Source: Hyphomonadaceae bacterium (GTDB taxonomy: Bacteria > Pseudomonadota > Alphaproteobacteria > Caulobacterales > Aquidulcibacteraceae). From it: a stretch of DNA of 64,000 nt. The translations under genes were made by a program, and so were the position numbers. Each line of letters starts with the position of its first letter. Positions within the stretch are counted from its first letter, which is position 1. Shown one piece after another: positions 10,757-23,250 of this stretch. The notes beneath the pieces are model-generated. The model ran no database searches, had not been told where the DNA came from, and saw only the letters and a list, made by a program, of their open reading frames with translations. The stretch spans positions 1 through 64,000 of the forward strand of contig JALHQO010000011.1 in NCBI GenBank assembly GCA_022841905.1, in the 5' to 3' direction.

Positions 10757-11218
10757 ATGAGCACCGATCCCAAAGGCTTGAGCCAGCTCGGCCATGCCGC
10801 GCCCATTCCGCAAAGTCCCGACCAGGCAACGCTAGAGCGCGTGCCCAATCCGCATGCGAGTACGCTCTATCTGGCGCGCTTCACCGCGCCGGAGTTCACC
10901 TCGATCTGCCCTGTCACCGGCCAGCCGGATTTCGGCGTGCTGGTGATCGACTATGCGCCGAAGGATTGGATCGTGGAGTCGAAGAGCCTGAAGCTCTTCC
11001 TGCAGAGCTTCCGCAATCACGGCGCGTTTCACGAAGACTGCACCGTCGGCGTCGCCAAGCGCATCGCCGAAGCCATCGCTCCGGCATGGCTTCGCATCGG
11101 CGGTTACTGGAACCCGCGCGGCGGCATGCCGATCGACGTGTTCTGGCAAACCGGCGAGGCGCCTGCCGGCCTATGGCTGCCGGACCAAGGCGTGGCGACT
11201 TATCGCGCTCGCGGCTGA
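10757..11218 (+). CDS. queF: NADPH-dependent 7-cyano-7-deazaguanine reductase (preQ1 synthase)
   Basis: [14 protein letters not shown]...[22 protein letters not shown]; active-site Cys motif. Confidence 0.95.
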   Translation: MSTDPKGLSQLGHAAPIPQSPDQATLERVPNPHASTLYLARFTAPEFTSICPVTGQPDFGVLVIDYAPKDWIVESKSLKLFLQSFRNHGAFHEDCTVGVAKRIAEAIAPAWLRIGGYWNPRGGMPIDVFWQTGEAPAGLWLPDQGVATYRARG

Positions 11219-11811
11219 TGGCCGAGATAAAGCCCGCAGATCACGATCCAGCCCATCACGCTCGCTTCAAGCACACGCTGTGAAAGGCCGACGAAGGGCG
11301 ATTCCGGCGCCATGGTGAGCAGCCCCGCGAGCGCGGCAGGTGCGGCAACGAAGCCCGCCAACGCGACACCGCCGCCGCTCGGCAAAGCGCGCGCAGCGAG
11401 CGCGAGTAACAGCAACGTCAGCGGCGCTAAGAAGTACCCGGCAAGACCGATCAGCAGATGCATCTGTTGCGAAAAGCTCGGGCTCTCAGGACGGCAGCCA
11501 TAATCGCAGGGGAAGAATGCCGAGCCGACATAACCGATCGCGAAGAGCACGATGCCGATGAAGCCGAGCGTGCCGAGCAAGGATCGTGGCGTCGCCAGCC
11601 ACGCAAACACTGCGAAAGCAATCGTAAGCAACCCAACCGGCAGAAAGCCGTACCAGCTCACTTCATAACCGAACGGCGCACCATTGGCGCCAAGCTCGGA
11701 TATGTATTGCGAGAGGTGATCGTAGCCGGGGAACGTGAACCCTCCGACCACCACCATGGCCAAAAGCCAGAACGCGCCCAAAAGCGCGCAGATCATCGCC
11801 AAGCGTCCCAT
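11200..11811 (-). CDS. DUF998 domain-containing membrane protein
   Basis: Six-TM DUF998 pattern: [22 protein letters not shown]. Confidence 0.8.
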   Translation of the reverse strand: MGRLAMICALLGAFWLLAMVVVGGFTFPGYDHLSQYISELGANGAPFGYEVSWYGFLPVGLLTIAFAVFAWLATPRSLLGTLGFIGIVLFAIGYVGSAFFPCDYGCRPESPSFSQQMHLLIGLAGYFLAPLTLLLLALAARALPSGGGVALAGFVAAPAALAGLLTMAPESPFVGLSQRVLEASVMGWIVICGLYLGHQPRAR

Positions 11812-11820
11812 CGTGTCCCC

Positions 11821-12723
11821 TTAAGCCGGCCATTTCGGCGCGCGGCTGACCATGCCTGGCGTCGTGCGCCCCAATACGCCGCCGATGAAGCGCGCCGCTG
11901 CAATGGCGCCGTCGAGATCGACGCCGGTGTCGAAGCCCATGCGCGCAAACATGTAGAGCAAATCTTCGGTCGGCACGTTGCCCGCCGCGCCCGGTGCGAA
12001 CGGGCAGCCGCCAATGCCGCCGAGCGATCCATCCAGTACGCGCACGCCCTCTTCCACCGCCGCCACCGCGTTGGCGAGCGCGGTGTTGCGCGTGTTGTGG
12101 AAATGCGCGCGCAGCTGGATGCCGGCGGGGATCGCAGCTTTCACGGCGCGGAAGCGTTCATGCACATCACTCGGCGCGCCGACGCCGATCGTGTCGGCGA
12201 GCGCCAGTTCAAAAATCTCCTGCCCCACACAGCGTTCGGCAACTTCGACGACGCGCGACACCGCCACTTCGCCATCGAACGGACAACCGAAAGCAGTTGA
12301 GATCGTCGCCGACAAACGCGCGCCGCCGGCCTTTGCGGTTGCAGCTACGTCCGGCCAGACAGCGAATGTTTCTTCGACCGTGCCGCCATTGTTTCGGATG
12401 GAGAAACCGTCCGAGGCGCAGAAGACGTAGTTGATCTCCTTCGCGCCTGCCGCCAGCGCACGCTCGACGCCGCGCAGATTCAAGGCGAGCGCGATGTAAG
12501 TCACGTCATCGCGCCTGAGCACGCCTGCAAACACCGCATCGCCATCGGCCATTTGCGGCACTTTTTTCGGATTGACGAAGCTGCCCGCTTCCAATCGCCG
12601 GAAGCCCGCGCGCACGATATGATCGATCAGCGCGAGCTTGTTTTCGGTGGAGACGATATCCGGCTCGTTTTGCAGCCCATCGCGCGGGCTCACTTCGACA
12701 AGCTCAAGTTTCTCTCTGGCCAC
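11821..12723 (-). CDS. Hydroxymethylglutaryl-CoA lyase
   Basis: VEVSPRDGLQNE, GSFVNPKKVPQMAD, HFHNTRNTALAN, GSLGGIGGCPFAPGAAGN; GTG start overlapping the upstream gene. Confidence 0.93.
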   Translation of the reverse strand: MAREKLELVEVSPRDGLQNEPDIVSTENKLALIDHIVRAGFRRLEAGSFVNPKKVPQMADGDAVFAGVLRRDDVTYIALALNLRGVERALAAGAKEINYVFCASDGFSIRNNGGTVEETFAVWPDVAATAKAGGARLSATISTAFGCPFDGEVAVSRVVEVAERCVGQEIFELALADTIGVGAPSDVHERFRAVKAAIPAGIQLRAHFHNTRNTALANAVAAVEEGVRVLDGSLGGIGGCPFAPGAAGNVPTEDLLYMFARMGFDTGVDLDGAIAAARFIGGVLGRTTPGMVSRAPKWPA

Positions 12724-13351
12724 GCTTCGCTCCAAACGCCGGCAGCGCCCAGCCATAATGTATGGCCCCGGCGCGCAAACCGAAACCCGCCACGGCGCCG
12801 GCAATCCCCGCCACGCCGGGCGGAACACCGGCCCAATCGAGCGCGACATAGCTCGCCGCCGCCAGCAGCGCCGCGGAAATGGTGATCTCGCGCTTCAGCA
12901 GCGCGGATGGTTGGCCGGCGAGCACATCGCGAATGACGCCGCCGAAGCACGCCGTCAGCACACCCATGGCGATCGAGACAAATGGATTGACGCCGAGCGC
13001 CATCGCTTTGCCGGCGCCGATCACGGCGTAGCCGCCGAGTCCGACCGCATCGAGCCAGATCAGCGTTTTCGCGCGCTCCAGATACGGCGCGAGGAACCAC
13101 ACCGCGAGCGCCGCCGCGAGGCCGATGCCGAGATAAGCCGGATCGCCGATCCAAAACACCGGCGCGCCGATCAGCAGATCGCGCAGCGTGCCGCCGCCGA
13201 CCCCAGTGAACACGGCGAAGAACCAGAACGTGACAATGTCATGCCGATCGCGCGCCGCCGCGAGCGCGCCGGTCAGCGCGAACACGGCCACGCCCGCGTA
13301 ATCGAGCGCGGGCGGCAGCGCGGGTAAGGCTTCTGGAACGAGACTCACCAT
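12704..13351 (-). CDS. Trimeric intracellular cation channel family protein (UPF0126/YicG-like)
   Basis: GVGGGTLRDLLIGAPVFWI and FGGVIRDVLAGQPS repeats. Confidence 0.9.
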   Translation of the reverse strand: MVSLVPEALPALPPALDYAGVAVFALTGALAAARDRHDIVTFWFFAVFTGVGGGTLRDLLIGAPVFWIGDPAYLGIGLAAALAVWFLAPYLERAKTLIWLDAVGLGGYAVIGAGKAMALGVNPFVSIAMGVLTACFGGVIRDVLAGQPSALLKREITISAALLAAASYVALDWAGVPPGVAGIAGAVAGFGLRAGAIHYGWALPAFGAKRGQRET

Positions 13352-13382
13352 CGCCCGTCTCTACACTGTTTTGCCAAGAGGA

Positions 13383-13469
13383 TGGTGCGAGCGGCGGGAG
13401 TTGAACCCGCACCGCCTTACGGCGAACGGATTTTAAGTCCGCTGCGTCTACCAGTTTCGCCACGCTCGC
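13383..13469 (-). tRNA. tRNA-Leu (anticodon TAA)
   Basis: GCGAGCGTGGCGAAACTGGTAGACGCAGCGGACTTAAAATCC...GGTTCAACTCCCGCCGCTCGCACCA on the minus strand; CCA encoded. Confidence 0.95.
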
Positions 13470-13536
13470 GCCGCTTGCGGCATAGCGGCGTTGGGCAAGC
13501 CTAGGCAAGCCATCTTCACCCGCGTTAGGCTGGCGC

Positions 13537-14214
13537 ATGCGATCACACCCGCTCGATTGCCCGATCTGGAGCGCGCTGAGTTCGCGGCAGGCTGCGTTTG
13601 GCACGGACGGCTCACTGGCGCGGCGTTTCGCGGAAGATATCAGCCCATTTGCGGCAACTGCCGATAGCTCACCGGATGCGGTCGCCGCGCTGGCGGGGCT
13701 TGCCCACGATGATGATGACATGTCGCTGCTGGAGCGCGACCCGCCGTCGCCGCCCTCCGGCATTCTGCTCAAGCTCAACGCCGCCGGCGTGCAGATGGTG
13801 CTCGCCACGCTCACGCCCGGCGCAGACATCGCTTTCGACAATCTCGGCGACGCCGATGCGCGGGACATGCTCGCGCTTGCCACCCTCACGCGCCCCGGCC
13901 CATTCCGTGCGCGCACGCACAAACTTGGCCGCTTCATCGGCGCGCGCGAGAACGGACAGCTGATCGCCATGGCGGGCGAGCGCTTGCAGACGGATGAATT
14001 CGTCGAAGTCAGCGGCATCTGCACGCATCCCGATTATCGCGGGCGCGGTCTAGCCGCTGCGCTGACACGCATTATTGCGGCACGAATTCTCGAGGAAGGC
14101 AAGACACCGTTCCTCCACGCTTACGCCAGCAACACCGGCGCGATTTCGGTGTATCGGAAACTTGGCTTCGAACATCGCTGCAACGTCACGCACGCGATGT
14201 GGACGCGCGCTTAG
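13537..14214 (+). CDS. GNAT family N-acetyltransferase (FR47-like)
   Basis: SGICTHPDYRGRGLAAALTRIIAARILEEGKTPFLHAYASNTGAISVYRKLGF. Confidence 0.9.
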   Translation: MRSHPLDCPIWSALSSRQAAFGTDGSLARRFAEDISPFAATADSSPDAVAALAGLAHDDDDMSLLERDPPSPPSGILLKLNAAGVQMVLATLTPGADIAFDNLGDADARDMLALATLTRPGPFRARTHKLGRFIGARENGQLIAMAGERLQTDEFVEVSGICTHPDYRGRGLAAALTRIIAARILEEGKTPFLHAYASNTGAISVYRKLGFEHRCNVTHAMWTRA

Positions 14215-14266
14215 TCTTGGACCGCGCATCTTTAGACGCGCATGCGGGCCTGAAGGCCCGCGGTCC

Positions 14267-15031
14267 TTACAAGTCAGCCACAACTTCCGGATCCACGCCA
14301 CAACTGCGGATCAGCGCCTGCAAATCCTCGCCCGCTTTCGTCAGCGCCTCAGCATCTGCGCTGCGCGCGACGAGGTTTACGCCATAGTCCTCGCCGGGCG
14401 CGAACCACGGATACGAGCCGAACGAGACGCCAGGCGCGGCCTCCTCCAGCGCTTGCAGCCCTGCCGCGATGTCGCCCTCGCGCAAGCGCTTGCCGCGCAC
14501 CGCAACCGCTTGCACGACGGCCCCACCCTGCAAGCGATGGCCGACATCCTGCAGCATGCCGCGCGTAATCGACGGCACGCCGGCCATCACGAACACGTTG
14601 CCGATCTGAAAGCCGGGCGCGCGTGACACCGGATTGGCGATCAGCGATGCGCCATCCGGAATGCGCGCCATGCGCAGCCGCGCTTCGTTGAGATTGGTCG
14701 CGCCTCTGTAATGCGCTTCGAGGATCGCGCGTGCGTCGTCGCGCACATCGATGTTGACACCGAACGCCGCTGCCATGGCGTCTGCGGTCTTGTCGTCGTG
14801 CGTGGGGCCGATGCCGCCAGTGGTGAAGACGTAATCGTACTTGGCGCGCAGTGCGTTCACAGCGGCGACGATTTCGTCCGGCACGTCCGCCACCACGCGC
14901 GCCTCCGCCACCTGCACGCCGAGCGGCGCCAGGAATTTCGCGATCGTCTGCAGGTTCACGTCCTGCGTGCGGCCGGAGAGCAATTCGTCACCGATCAGCA
15001 GAACGGCGGCTTTGACTTGGCGTTGGCTCAT
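14267..15031 (-). CDS. CinA-like competence/damage-inducible protein A (molybdopterin-binding domain)
   Basis: LLIGDELLSGRTQDVNL...VFTTGGIGPTHDDKTADAMA. Confidence 0.92.
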   Translation of the reverse strand: MSQRQVKAAVLLIGDELLSGRTQDVNLQTIAKFLAPLGVQVAEARVVADVPDEIVAAVNALRAKYDYVFTTGGIGPTHDDKTADAMAAAFGVNIDVRDDARAILEAHYRGATNLNEARLRMARIPDGASLIANPVSRAPGFQIGNVFVMAGVPSITRGMLQDVGHRLQGGAVVQAVAVRGKRLREGDIAAGLQALEEAAPGVSFGSYPWFAPGEDYGVNLVARSADAEALTKAGEDLQALIRSCGVDPEVVADL

Positions 15032-15065
15032 GGGTTCAAGATAGGCCGTTCCCGCGAGGCGCCCA

Positions 15066-15488
15066 ATGACAGAAATCGACTCCGTCGGCCGTTTGACGGA
15101 ACGGCAAGCCGGCAAACTGCCAGATCATTTGAACCTAGTATGGCTCGAAGCGCGGCCGGGCTTCGTCAGCGGGCGCTTTATGGTGGGCGAACATCACATG
15201 GCGCCCAACGGCTTCATGCACGCCGCCAGCGTCATCGCCCTGGCCGACTCCGCCAGCGGCTATGGCTGCGTCATCTCCCTGCCCGAAGGCGCCTCAGGGT
15301 TCACCACGGTGGAGCTGAAGGCCAACTTCCTCGGCACCGCCAAACTCGGCGAAGTCGTCAGCACCGAAGCGCGCCTCGTCCACGGCGGACGCACGACGCA
15401 GGTCTGGGACGCCGTTGTGAAGAACGAGACCAGCGGCAAAACCACCGCGCTCTTCCGCTGCACGCAAATGGTGCTTTATCCGAAGTGA
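15066..15488 (+). CDS. PaaI family thioesterase (hot-dog fold)
   Basis: RFMVGEHHMAPNGFMHAASVIALADSASGYGC...TTVELKANFLGTAKLGEVVSTEARLVHGGRTTQVWDAVV. Confidence 0.85.
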   Translation: MTEIDSVGRLTERQAGKLPDHLNLVWLEARPGFVSGRFMVGEHHMAPNGFMHAASVIALADSASGYGCVISLPEGASGFTTVELKANFLGTAKLGEVVSTEARLVHGGRTTQVWDAVVKNETSGKTTALFRCTQMVLYPK

Positions 15489-15571
15489 GGCAGTGGGAAT
15501 CCGGGCAAACAAAATGGGCAGCGGCTAATGCCTACTGCCCATTGCCTACTGCCTCGCGCGAAAGCGCGTGC

Positions 15572-15739
15572 TTACTTAATCTTGCCTTCGACGAACTCGA
15601 CGTGCTTTTTCGCAATCGGGTCGTACTTCTTGAACTTGAGCTTTTCCGTCTTCGTGCGCGGGTTCTTCTTCGTCACGTAGAAGAAGCCAGTGTCGGCCGT
15701 CGAGTTCAGACGGATCTTGATGGTTGCTGGCTTAGCCAT
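15572..15739 (-). CDS. rpmG: 50S ribosomal protein L33
   Basis: 55-aa ORF absent from the track: [55 protein letters not shown]. Confidence 0.97.
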   Translation of the reverse strand: MAKPATIKIRLNSTADTGFFYVTKKNPRTKTEKLKFKKYDPIAKKHVEFVEGKIK

Positions 15740-15804
15740 GACGGGCGCTCAAAGAGTTCTGGGGTTCTGGAAAGCGCGCGAAAATAGGGATCGCCACCCT
15801 AAAG

Positions 15805-16476
15805 TCAACTTCTCAGACGCTCGAGGGTGTGCGCCCCCCGGCTCCAACGCAGGAAAGGCGGGTCGACCGGCTGGCCTTCGAGCCGGAGACGGACCTCTTT
15901 CAGCACGAAGCGGGTAATCGAGGGCAGGTCCAGGGCCTCGGCCTCGTCGAGGCTAAACCACCGTGTATGCAGCAATTCTTCGTCGCCGGCGGCTGGCTCG
16001 TCGTGGGCCAGAACCGCCTCGGCGTCGGCCAGGAAGAAGCGAGCGTCGAAGCGGCGGGGGCGGTACGGCGGCGTGATGGCGCGGGCCACGAACTGGAGCT
16101 TGGAGAGGTCCGGGCCCTGGTCGTCGCCCAGCACTAGCCCCGCCTCCTCCCGCGTCTCCCGCACCGCCGCCAGGGCGAACGCGCGCGGCGGCCGCCGCAC
16201 CAGCCCGCCAGCACGCAACAGCGCCTCAGCGCCCGCCGTGAGCTCACACGCGGCGGGCAGGCGCGCATCGCCGGGATCGACCCGGCCGCCGGGAAACACC
16301 CATTTGTCCGGCATGAAGACGTGGCCCTTGGCGCGCTGACCCATCATCACCTCACGCCGGCCGCGGACCAGGATCAGCGTCGCCGCGTCGCGCGGGCGCG
16401 TCGCCTTGGGCTTATCGGCGCCCGGCGGATCGAACGGCTTTTCGTCCGCGTTGAGCTTGAATTCGTTCTCGGCCAT
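15805..16476 (-). CDS. NUDIX hydrolase
   Basis: GGRVDPGDARLPAAC...ALAAVRETREEAGLVLG. Confidence 0.88.
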   Translation of the reverse strand: MAENEFKLNADEKPFDPPGADKPKATRPRDAATLILVRGRREVMMGQRAKGHVFMPDKWVFPGGRVDPGDARLPAACELTAGAEALLRAGGLVRRPPRAFALAAVRETREEAGLVLGDDQGPDLSKLQFVARAITPPYRPRRFDARFFLADAEAVLAHDEPAAGDEELLHTRWFSLDEAEALDLPSITRFVLKEVRLRLEGQPVDPPFLRWSRGAHTLERLRS

Positions 16477-16594
16477 GCGCGCAATCTAGCCCCCCGCCCT
16501 ATCGTCTTGGAACCCGGTTCGGACACGCCTAACATCGCCGGAGCGAAGGAAACGCAGATGGCGCGACGTAAGCCGCCTGCGACTTGAGGATCAG

Positions 16595-17029
16595 ATGAGC
16601 CTGCACGGAAGCTATGACGACGCCAATCTCTTCGCCAAAATCCTGCGCGGCGAGATCCCGGCGGTGAAAGTCTATGAAGACGACGCCGTGCTCGCCTTCA
16701 TGGATATCTTCCCGCAAGCACGAGGGCATGTGCTGGTCGTACCGAAAAATGTGCGTGCGCAAAATTTTCTAGAGCTGCCCGCCGACAAGGTCGCGCCGCT
16801 GATGGCGGCGGTTCACAAGCTGACTCGGGCGACGGTGAAGGCGCTCAATCCGGACGGGATCACCGTCAGCCAATTTAACGGCGCGGCGGCGGGGCAGACG
16901 ATCTTCCACCTGCACTTCCACATCATCCCGCGCTACGAGGGCGTGCGCCTCGCCGGCCACGATCACGGCAAGAAGGCAGACATCGCCGAGCTGGAAGCGA
17001 TCGCGAAGGACATCGCGGCGGCGCTGTAA
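16595..17029 (+). CDS. HIT family protein
   Basis: ARGHVLVVPK; HLHFHIIPR histidine triad motif. Confidence 0.93.
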   Translation: MSLHGSYDDANLFAKILRGEIPAVKVYEDDAVLAFMDIFPQARGHVLVVPKNVRAQNFLELPADKVAPLMAAVHKLTRATVKALNPDGITVSQFNGAAAGQTIFHLHFHIIPRYEGVRLAGHDHGKKADIAELEAIAKDIAAAL

Positions 17030-17033
17030 GCGA

Positions 17034-17061
17034 AACGGCGGCCGCTTGCGCGACCGCCGTT
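17034..17061. terminator. Hairpin between convergent HIT and clpA genes
   Basis: AACGGCGG...CCGCCGTT inverted repeat. Confidence 0.4.
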
Positions 17062-17085
17062 CGATGAGTCAACCGAAGCGGGCGG

Positions 17086-19404
<2,319 letters not shown>

Positions 19405-19405
19405 C

Positions 19406-19744
19406 TTATTCCTTTTCCATCGTGCACTGCAGCGGATGCTCTGACCGCTTCGCCAAATCCAGAACCTGAGCAACCTTCGTCTCGGCCACCTCGTAGGTGA
19501 AGATACCACACACGCCGACGCCGTTTTGATGGACGTGCAGCATGATCGTCGTGGCCTCCTCGCGGGTCTTGTTGAAAAAGCGCTCCAACACGTAGACCAC
19601 GAATTCCATGGGCGTGTAGTCGTCGTTCAGCAGGAGCACGCGATAGAGCGACGGCTTCTTGGTGCGGGTAACGGTCTGGGTGCCGGCGCGCCCATCAGCG
19701 CCGCCGCCTTCCTCGTTATCGTCCCACTGATCGTCGCCGCTCAT
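19406..19744 (-). CDS. clpS: ATP-dependent Clp protease adaptor ClpS
   Basis: [24 protein letters not shown]...[24 protein letters not shown]. Confidence 0.97.
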   Translation of the reverse strand: MSGDDQWDDNEEGGGADGRAGTQTVTRTKKPSLYRVLLLNDDYTPMEFVVYVLERFFNKTREEATTIMLHVHQNGVGVCGIFTYEVAETKVAQVLDLAKRSEHPLQCTMEKE

Positions 19745-19871
19745 TCACTGACCCTGGACCGACTCGTCCACCCATGAGCCTTCGCTCACTTGCTGAACAA
19801 TTTATGGATCAACTGCGCCGTGGGAAGGCCTTGCGCGCAATGATGTTGCAGCCCATGGGCGCGTGCACGCA

Positions 19872-19905
19872 AAACGGGCCCGGCTCGTGAGAGCCAGGCC
19901 CGTCC
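19872..19905. terminator. Intrinsic terminator-like hairpin downstream of the phasin gene
   Basis: ACGGGCCcGGCTCgtgaGAGCCaGGCCCGT. Confidence 0.5.
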
Positions 19906-19944
19906 TGTTCAGCCTCTCGGGCCAAGGCCCGAAGTGGTGTTTGC

Positions 19945-20403
19945 TTAGCGCTGAGCGGTCTGGATGAATTGGCCAACGGCGTTCACGCGATCGTTGATCG
20001 GCGCGATCGTTTCCTTGGCGACACCCGAAACGAGCTCAGAAACAGTTGTGAGTTCCGCGACATAGGCCTCGAACGAGGACTTCGCGTAGTCGTTTTGCTT
20101 CTCGACGAACTCTTGGACGCTCTTGGAGGTCATGAGCGACTTGGCGGCCGCGACATGCTTTTCCATGGCTTCCTTTTGGAAAGCGACGGTGCGGGCCGAG
20201 AGAGCTTCAAAGCCCTTCTGAGCGGCGGCGGCCGAGGCGACCCAAGCTTCGATGTTCTGCTTGCCGAAAGACGACGCTTCCGACATCGCAGCCAGGCTGC
20301 GGTCGATGTTCTCGCGGACGGCTTCGTTCGAAGCGCCGGTCATTTGCTCGAAGGCCTCGGTGGCCGACTTGGCGGCGCGCGGCGCGGATTTGGCGGTAGC
20401 CAT
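19945..20403 (-). CDS. Phasin family protein
   Basis: AFEQMTGASNEAVRENIDRSLAAMSEASSFGKQNIEAWVASAAAAQKGFEALSARTVAFQKEAMEKHVAAAKSLM; phasin-type helix. Confidence 0.88.
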   Translation of the reverse strand: MATAKSAPRAAKSATEAFEQMTGASNEAVRENIDRSLAAMSEASSFGKQNIEAWVASAAAAQKGFEALSARTVAFQKEAMEKHVAAAKSLMTSKSVQEFVEKQNDYAKSSFEAYVAELTTVSELVSGVAKETIAPINDRVNAVGQFIQTAQR

Positions 20404-20478
20404 GGTGCGGTCTCCTTTTGTGGGCCTTGAGGCCCTGAATGGTTCACGGACTGCCGGGGAGCGGCGAATCTGGAACCA

Positions 20479-20530
20479 TATATGTTATGCTGCACCTGCG
20501 AAGTCAACGGGATTTATGTTGCACTGCACC
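20479..20530 (-). promoter_or_regulatory. Putative phasin promoter with TGCA-rich (PhaR-like) sites
   Basis: Minus strand TTGACT (20502-20507), 17-nt spacer, CATATA (20479-20484); two GGTGCAG motifs (in the spacer and just upstream). Confidence 0.4.
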
Positions 20531-20754
20531 ATGAATTTGCATGGCAGCTTGACGCAGCTGGAGGGGCTTGCGTTCATCTGTGATTAACCTTGTTGTCCAC
20601 AGCCTGGGGTGGCGGTGAATCGGTCGGTAACGCTCTTCGAACCCTCATTAACCGGACGGCTGCTACGGTCGCTTAACCCGGTCTAATGAATCTGTAAGCT
20701 GCGCGGCACGCGATTTGCCTGAAATTGTCCGTGTTTGTGCGGGATTGGACACCG

Positions 20755-21801
20755 ATGAGCTCTGCGGGATCGTTTTCTATTCGTGTCGTCCTCGGCGCCT
20801 TCGCGGCGATGTTCGCGCTCGGCCTGGCCGCGCCGGCATCGGCACAAGACCGCTATGCGGCTGTCGTCATCGATGCGCGCACCAATGAGGTGCTGCTGGA
20901 AGACCAGGCCGACGAGCCCCGGTTCCCGGCGTCGCTGACCAAGATGATGACGCTCTACATGCTGTTCGAAGCGATCGAGCGCGGCGATGTCGCAATGGAC
21001 ACGCGCCTGGTCGCCTCGCGCAACGCGTCGCGCCAGCCGCCGTCCCGCCTCGGCCTGCGCCGCGGCGACACCATCACCGTCGAACAGGCCATCCGCGCCC
21101 TGGTCGTCCAGTCCGCCAACGACGTCGCCACCGTGGTGGCCGAGCGCCTGGGCGGCTCGGAAGCCCGCTTCGCCGCAAACATGACGGCCCGGGCCCGCGA
21201 ATTGGGCCTGACCGATACCCGCTTCGCCAACGCCAGCGGCCTGCCGGACAATCGCCACCGCACCAATGCGCGCGACATGGCGCTGCTGGCGCAAGCAATT
21301 TGGCGTGACTTTCCAGAGCATTACGGCACTTTCTCGGATCAAAACTTCAGCTTCCGCGGCCGCTCCGTGCGCGGCCACAACCGCCTGATCGGGCAAGTCG
21401 AAGGCGTTGATGGCATCAAGACCGGGTACACCCGCGCCTCCGGTTTCAACCTCGCCACCATGGCGGAGCGCAACGGCCGCCGCGTGATCGTGGTCGTTCT
21501 CGGCGGCGAAACCGCCGCTTCCCGTGACGCCCAGGTCGCCTACCTCGTTGAGGGCGCTTACCAAGAGTATGCCCGCCGCGATGGTCCGAACGCCGCGACC
21601 TTCGCCGGACTGCCGAACCGCCGTCTCGATGTCGGCCTGGCGCCCGGGACGCTCACAGCTAGCGGGCCCCCGCCGCCGGCCGCTGGTTCGCCCTATGCGA
21701 CGTACCAGGGCATGGTGGTCGAGACACTTTCGCCGGTGCGTGCGCCGCTGGACAATTACGGCCAGGGCGATCTCGACGACACGACCGAAGAGACCGAGTA
21801 G
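20755..21801 (+). CDS. D-alanyl-D-alanine carboxypeptidase family protein (class A PBP)
   Basis: FPASLTKMMTLYMLFE (SxxK), SANDV (SxN), DGIKTGYT (KTG). Confidence 0.93.
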   Translation: MSSAGSFSIRVVLGAFAAMFALGLAAPASAQDRYAAVVIDARTNEVLLEDQADEPRFPASLTKMMTLYMLFEAIERGDVAMDTRLVASRNASRQPPSRLGLRRGDTITVEQAIRALVVQSANDVATVVAERLGGSEARFAANMTARARELGLTDTRFANASGLPDNRHRTNARDMALLAQAIWRDFPEHYGTFSDQNFSFRGRSVRGHNRLIGQVEGVDGIKTGYTRASGFNLATMAERNGRRVIVVVLGGETAASRDAQVAYLVEGAYQEYARRDGPNAATFAGLPNRRLDVGLAPGTLTASGPPPPAAGSPYATYQGMVVETLSPVRAPLDNYGQGDLDDTTEETE

Positions 21802-21802
21802 C

Positions 21803-22234
21803 TCACTTCAACTTCTTCAAAAGCCGGTCCCGCGCAGCCGCCAGGCGCGCGGCTTCGGCGTGCGTGCCGCCCCGATCGGGATGCGCGCGAGCCATCTTGG
21901 CGCGGTAGGCGGCGCGAATTTCATCAGCTGTTGCAGTTTGGCTGACACCCAAAACAGCGCGCGCGGCGCCATCTTCAGCATCATTTGCAGTCGCCGGCGC
22001 CGCGCGATTGCGCAGCTTCGACTCAATCTGCGGCCACCAGGTCGAGGCCAAACCGGCCAGTGCTGCACAGGCAATCGCAGGCCAAATGGCGCCCCGCAAA
22101 GCCAGCGCCAATGCTGCACCTGCTAACACAACAGCCGGCCAGCGCGGCCTGATCAGGGCGCGTTGCGCGCCGCCGAGGCGAGTCAGAAAGAGCAGCGCGA
22201 AGACCGCTCCGAGGATCAGCAATACCGGTAACAA
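21803..22234 (-). CDS. DnaJ domain-containing membrane protein
   Basis: N-terminal TMs and C-terminal J domain VLGVSQTATADEIRAAYRAKMARAHPDRGG with HPD. Confidence 0.9.
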   Translation of the reverse strand: MLPVLLILGAVFALLFLTRLGGAQRALIRPRWPAVVLAGAALALALRGAIWPAIACAALAGLASTWWPQIESKLRNRAAPATANDAEDGAARAVLGVSQTATADEIRAAYRAKMARAHPDRGGTHAEAARLAAARDRLLKKLK

Positions 22235-22240
22235 ATGACC

Positions 22241-23110
22241 TCAGAACTTGAGCGGTTCGCCCTCAAGCCCAGGCAGCTTCAAGGTGATGAAGAGATCCCG
22301 CAGCTCCTGGCGGGCGGCCAGATGGCCCATCTTCATCTCCCCCGCCGCACCCTCAGTGTCCAGGTCCAGCATGGTCAGCCCCTGCGGGAAGAGTTCGCGG
22401 TAGATTACCCGCTCCGAAAGGCCCGGCGCCAAGCGGAAGCCGATCCGGCTGGAAAGCGTCTTCAGCGCCTCGCCGACCCGCTGCTTATTCTTGGCCTCGA
22501 TCCGGCTAGCGGAGGTCCGGTTGCGCAGCACGACCCAGTCGATCGGGGTGCGGACGGCAAGCGCCTTCTTCTTGCGGCTCTCCCAGACCATCTCGCTATA
22601 GATCGAGGGGCGCACGATTTCGGGGCAGTTCGGATCGATATCGCCCAAGAGGTCGAAGTCGACGAAGCTGTCGTTCAACGGCGTGACCAGAGTGTCGGCC
22701 CAGGCATGAGCGGTGCGGGCGAGATAGGAATCGCCGCCGGGCGAGTCGATGACAATGAAATCGCAGGTTTCAGACAAACGCCGCAGAGCCGCGTGAAATC
22801 CGCTCTCGTCGGCGGCTTCAGCGGCGTCGAGCGAGCGGTCGCGGCTTTCATGCAGTTCGAGGATCTGCGGCGAGGCGAGCTTGGCGCTTTGGCCTGAGAT
22901 GAAGCGCGAGCGGTTCTCGATATAGCGGGTGAGCGAACGCTGGCGGACGTCGAGATCGATGACGCCAGTGCGCCGGCCCATGCGCATCAGCGCAACGATG
23001 ACGTGCATGGCGACGGTCGATTTGCCGGCCCCGCCCTTCTGATTGCCGACGACAATCACGTGCGCCTGGCGAGGCGCGTAAACGGTGTCTGGGGTGTACG
23101 CGAGGCTCAT
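22241..23110 (-). CDS. mipZ: Division plane positioning ATPase MipZ
   Basis: VIVVGNQKGGAGKSTVAMHVIVALMRMGRRTGVIDLDVRQRSLTRYIENR; alphaproteobacterial ParA-like MipZ. Confidence 0.95.
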   Translation of the reverse strand: MSLAYTPDTVYAPRQAHVIVVGNQKGGAGKSTVAMHVIVALMRMGRRTGVIDLDVRQRSLTRYIENRSRFISGQSAKLASPQILELHESRDRSLDAAEAADESGFHAALRRLSETCDFIVIDSPGGDSYLARTAHAWADTLVTPLNDSFVDFDLLGDIDPNCPEIVRPSIYSEMVWESRKKKALAVRTPIDWVVLRNRTSASRIEAKNKQRVGEALKTLSSRIGFRLAPGLSERVIYRELFPQGLTMLDLDTEGAAGEMKMGHLAARQELRDLFITLKLPGLEGEPLKF

Positions 23111-23250
23111 CGGCGCCCGCCCACGATGGCGGACGCTGCGATCTGCTGAAGAGACGCAACGCCGAGACGCATGATTAAAGCGTCGTCCATTGAGGTTAAG
23201 GCCGCCTTAAGCGGCTTGACGCGGGCGCCCGCGCGAAGGATGCGAAACGG

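Noticed and set aside
10105-11283. 392-aa plus-strand ORF
   Set aside because: Antisense to the SDR gene and out of frame with queF; shadow ORF.
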